Position numbers and translations under genes: made by a program
The notes under the pieces: generated by a model
What the model was told of the DNA's origin: nothing
The model's database searches: none
The model's input: the letters and a program-made list of their open reading frames with translations, nothing else
Shown here: in pieces, positions 61,564-64,000 of the stretch
Layout of the letters: every line of letters starts with the position of its first letter
How positions within the stretch are numbered: the stretch's first letter is position 1
NCBI GenBank assembly: GCA_963756425.1
Contig: CAVWNW010000012.1
Coordinates: 248,001 to 312,000 of the forward strand
Direction: 5' to 3'
Origin: DASQUK01 sp963756425
GTDB lineage: Bacteria; Actinomycetota; Acidimicrobiia; Acidimicrobiales; VFJN01
Length of the DNA stretch: 64,000 nt

Positions 61564-62529
61564 GTGTCCGAAGCCGCCGTCCCGCTCCCCCCGCAGGAGG
61601 GTGCCGACGCAACGTCCGGCGCCACGCCTCGCTGGCAAGCCGACGCCGCGCTGGTGGTGGCGGCCTTCTTCTTCGGTACGACCTTCATCGTGGTCCAGGA
61701 GGCGGTCGAGCGGGTCGACCCGCTGCCATTCCTGGCGGTTCGATTCCTCATCGGCGCGGCCGTGCTCGGCGTCGTCGCTCATGGCCGGTCGGCAGGGCGG
61801 AAGGCCCGGCACGACGTCGGGGGCCGGGCCACCCCGGCCGAGCTCCGTGACGGGACCGTCGCCGGACTGCTGCTCCTCGCCGGGTATGTGCTGCAGACCG
61901 TAGGCCTGCAGTACACGACGGCGGCCACCTCTGCGTTCATCACGTACATGCTCGTCGTGTTCGTGCCGTTCATCGCATACGCGACCACCCGAGAGGTGCC
62001 GCACCCGCTGACCCTGGTGGGGGTCGTCCTCGCGGTCGCCGGGCTGGTGCTGCTCACGGGGGGCGCCGACACCGGCTTCGGCCGGGGCGAAGTGCTGACG
62101 CTCGGATGCGCCTTGGCGTTCGCCGCCCATCTCGTGTTCCTGGGCGACGTCGCGCCCCGACACGATCCCGTCCGACTCACCACCGTGCAGCTGACCACCG
62201 TCGGGGCCGCCTGCCTCGTGCCAACGCTGGCTCAGGGCAGCTTCGATGTTGACGGCGGCGCCCTCGCGGCCGCGGCGTTCACCGGGGTGTTCGCCACTGC
62301 CGTGGCGTTCCTGGCCATGGTGTGGGCCCAGCGGATCGTCAGCCCGTCGCGCGCCGCGATCATCCTGCTGCTCGAGCCGGTGTTCGCCGCACTGCTGAGC
62401 GCGCTGATCGACGAGCCGCTCACGGCAGCGGTCGTGGCCGGGGGTGGCCTCATCCTGATCGCCGTGATCCTGGCCGAGATCGTCGCCCCGATGCTCGCCG
62501 GCCGCACCAGCGACGCCGTGCGAGACTGA
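61564..62529 (+). CDS. EamA/DMT-family transporter
   Basis: A 321-aa inner-membrane carrier with ten hydrophobic segments in two EamA halves. The first half has ALVVAAFFFGTTFIVVQEAV, FLAVRFLIGAAVLGVVAHG and GTVAGLLLLAGYVLQTVGLQ with YTTAATSAFITYMLVVFVPF; the second half has GEVLTLGCALAFAAHLVFLG, and IVSPSRAAIILLLEPVFAAL near the end. Possible export of amino acids or metabolites; the substrate cannot be told. The start is GTG at 61564. The next gene begins 6 bp after its stop. Confidence 0.9.
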   Translation: MSEAAVPLPPQEGADATSGATPRWQADAALVVAAFFFGTTFIVVQEAVERVDPLPFLAVRFLIGAAVLGVVAHGRSAGRKARHDVGGRATPAELRDGTVAGLLLLAGYVLQTVGLQYTTAATSAFITYMLVVFVPFIAYATTREVPHPLTLVGVVLAVAGLVLLTGGADTGFGRGEVLTLGCALAFAAHLVFLGDVAPRHDPVRLTTVQLTTVGAACLVPTLAQGSFDVDGGALAAAAFTGVFATAVAFLAMVWAQRIVSPSRAAIILLLEPVFAALLSALIDEPLTAAVVAGGGLILIAVILAEIVAPMLAGRTSDAVRD

Positions 62530-62535
62530 CGGCGG

Positions 62536-63114
62536 ATGAGCGAACCGTCGTCGCCACGCGCACCGTTGTCGCTCGAGGCCAGCGCCCGGCGGATCGGCCA
62601 GTACTGCTGGATCGAGATGAGGGCGTTCGAGATCCTGGGCAGGTGGACGGCGACGGTGCCCGAACCCGCTGTCAAGGCGGCGCTGGCGAAGCACAGCCGG
62701 CAGCATGGCTGGCACGCCGAGGTGTGGCACGACCTGCTTCCGGTGATCGGTGAGACCGGCGTCGATTCGTACATCGCGCCCGCTAGCCCTGCGCTCGTGC
62801 CCTTCGTCGACGCACTGGCGGCGCCTGAGGCGGCCGACCTCACGATCGAGAAGTTGGGGGGCGCCTACCGGGTGCTGCTCCCGCACACCGCTGTCACGTA
62901 CCGAGATCACCTCTACCACGCCTCGCCTATCAGCGACGGGCCCACGATCAGGGCGCTCCGCTTGGTGCTCTCGGACCAGCTGGACCACTGGCACGAAGGC
63001 GAGGCACTGCTCCAGGCACAGCTCCGGTCCGAGGCCGACGTCGATCGGGCTGTGTCCCACCAGCTACAGCTCGAACGGCTCCTGGTGGCTGCCGGCGGAA
63101 TCGCCGGGCGTTAG
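62536..63114 (+). CDS. Conserved protein, possible ferritin-like fold
   Basis: A 192-aa, mostly alpha-helical cytoplasmic protein. The N-terminal half has RRIGQYCWIEMRAFEILGRW and KHSRQHGWHAEVWHDLLPVI, where Glu and His residues are spaced as in ferritin-like four-helix bundles; a second Glu/His group occurs in SDQLDHWHEGEALLQAQL. No exact family is recognised. Co-transcribed with the EamA transporter (6-bp gap) and ends in a 4-bp TTAG overlap with the convergent last gene. Confidence 0.7.
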   Translation: MSEPSSPRAPLSLEASARRIGQYCWIEMRAFEILGRWTATVPEPAVKAALAKHSRQHGWHAEVWHDLLPVIGETGVDSYIAPASPALVPFVDALAAPEAADLTIEKLGGAYRVLLPHTAVTYRDHLYHASPISDGPTIRALRLVLSDQLDHWHEGEALLQAQLRSEADVDRAVSHQLQLERLLVAAGGIAGR

Positions 63115-63986
63115 CCGGACAGGCCGGTTTCCCGCTCGGCGTCGTCAACGTCCGGGCGATCGGTGACCCCGTCCCCATCGCCGTCGTGCTCGCCGTCTCC
63201 CCCCTCGGAGCGACGATGCGTCAGCGGATCATCCTCGTCGCCACCGTCGCCTTCGTCGTCGCGGTCGCCTGCGCCGTCGGGATCATCTCGCAGGCCCCGC
63301 GGTTCGCTTCTCTCCTCGGCCTGCAGGGCGTCCCAGAGGGCCTTGGCCGAGGGCCACTCGGACAGGTCGAAATCCCAGCCGGACAGCGGCGGGTTCCACG
63401 ACTCGGTGTCGTCGGTGGCGTCCGACTGGGCCCCGGTGGCGCCCCCGTGGGGGTCCTCGCCCGAATCGGGGGTGCCGTCGTCGTCCCGCTCGCCGCTGCG
63501 CTCCTCGGTCGTCGACGGCGCCTCGTCATCGTCACGGGATCGCGGCCCCGCCGCCGGCGTGTCGGTCGGCATGGGCGACTCTCTCGTCCCTTCCGTGGTC
63601 GCCGATTGCTCCGAGTCGCCGACGGTCGAGCCGGCGTCGGCGGGCGTCGCGGCGTCGGTTGCGCTCGTCGGGGGCGATGTCGTCGTGGGTGCGGTAGTGC
63701 TGGTCGTGGTCGTGTCCGCGCCGGTACTCGGGACACCCTGGGCCGCCGGCGAGACGAAGGCCGAAGGCTCACGCGACGGACCGCCCGCCCGCACCGCCAG
63801 GATCACACCTACGAGCAGCACGGCGGCCGCCGCAACGCTGACGATCGGCCGCCCCGATCCCGCCAGCGTCTCCCGCACTCGGCGCGTGCTCGTGCGGCGG
63901 TGCCGCAGGTGCGCCGGCGCCCGTCGCGACGACCGTTGGTACACCCGGAGGCCGTCCTCGATCTGGCAGAACAGGTCGTCGCGCAT
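63111..63986 (-). CDS. Membrane-anchored acidic low-complexity protein (N-terminus may extend past the window)
   Basis: At least 291 aa. Residues 1-47 are basic and cytoplasmic (QRSSRRAPAHLRHRRTSTRR), 48-66 form one membrane helix (IVSVAAAAVLLVGVILAVR), and the outer part is a long Thr/Ser/Pro/Asp/Glu-rich region with runs of Thr, ending in Asp-rich repeats (DGDGDGVTDRPDVDDAE) resembling calcium-binding thrombospondin type-3 motifs. A small ordered patch NPPLSGWDFDLSEWPSAKAL lies in the middle. The ATG at 63986 has only 14 bases before the edge, so the gene may begin earlier. Anti-sigma-like topology is possible; function unknown. Confidence 0.65.
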   Translation of the reverse strand: MRDDLFCQIEDGLRVYQRSSRRAPAHLRHRRTSTRRVRETLAGSGRPIVSVAAAAVLLVGVILAVRAGGPSREPSAFVSPAAQGVPSTGADTTTTSTTAPTTTSPPTSATDAATPADAGSTVGDSEQSATTEGTRESPMPTDTPAAGPRSRDDDEAPSTTEERSGERDDDGTPDSGEDPHGGATGAQSDATDDTESWNPPLSGWDFDLSEWPSAKALWDALQAEERSEPRGLRDDPDGAGDRDDEGDGGDEDDPLTHRRSEGGDGEHDGDGDGVTDRPDVDDAERETGLSG

Positions 63987-64000
63987 CGCCGGCGGCGGCT

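Overview
The window is high-GC chromosomal DNA with actinobacterial gene content: a BldD-type regulator with the c-di-GMP signature, a WhiB protein, a deazaflavin (F420)-type nitroreductase, paired ArsA-like ATPases, GlnII next to GSI enzymes with GlnE, and an ethylmalonyl-CoA mutase. I infer a member of the Actinomycetota, most probably Acidimicrobiia. This is an inference from gene content; no rRNA gene is present.

Layout. 0-9.6 kb: a CoA-transferase, a large secreted ExeM-like nuclease, a DUF4118 membrane protein, then a minus-strand set (hydroxyacyl-CoA dehydrogenase, a membrane protein, aat, ethylmalonyl-CoA mutase). 9.65-9.95 kb: a 137-bp tandem repeat. 10-21.7 kb: a peptidase-S51-like protein lacking its serine, an FKBP, BldD, the aspartate pathway pair lysC-asd, an EEP phosphatase, a PAP2 phosphatase, a DCC protein, a DrrAB-type exporter behind a 17-bp palindrome, an F420-type reductase, an SDR and a lipoprotein. 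21.75-27.5 kb: an apparent decayed island, bounded by a 57-nt tRNA-Pro 3' fragment and an intact tRNA-Pro(CGG). It holds a truncated MMPL transporter, a LuxR remnant, a small repeat lipoprotein and a large AAA/LuxR regulator, and no integrase is seen. 27.7-40.98 kb: receiver and STAS proteins, two ArsA-like ATPases, NfeD, a frameshifted WhiB, FxsA, a metallo-beta-lactamase-fold hydrolase, a Fe-S block (mrp, a SufR-like regulator, an A-type carrier), a beta-propeller protein, a compact Fe-S/molybdopterin fusion with two frameshifts, RidA and a 52-aa membrane protein. 40.98-45.7 kb: a nitrogen block with an atypical OmpR/GlnR-like regulator and three different glutamine synthetases. 45.8-64 kb: a lipoprotein, Lhr helicase, an HSL esterase, glnE, nadE, a large secreted lipoprotein, two more STAS proteins, a PadR/membrane pair, an EamA transporter and an acidic membrane-anchored protein cut near the window end.

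How genes may work together. GlnE would adenylylate the GSI at 44.3 kb, and the GlnR-like regulator sits two bases from another GS. An 11-bp direct repeat lies in the divergent promoter between that GS and glnII. Mrp, the SufR-like regulator and the A-type carrier form a Fe-S maturation group. The ArsA pair, WhiB, metallo-hydrolase, RidA and a CRP-like box recall the crp-Rv3677c-Rv3678c-Rv3679-Rv3680-whiB4 neighbourhood of mycobacteria, here spread over 12 kb.

A recurring feature is single-base frameshifts in otherwise well-conserved genes (whiB, the Fe-S/Mo fusion, the HSL esterase, the membrane protein beside aat, and the MMPL and LuxR remnants). Outside the island these look more like assembly indels than real decay. 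Raw-read support should be checked before calling any of them a pseudogene.
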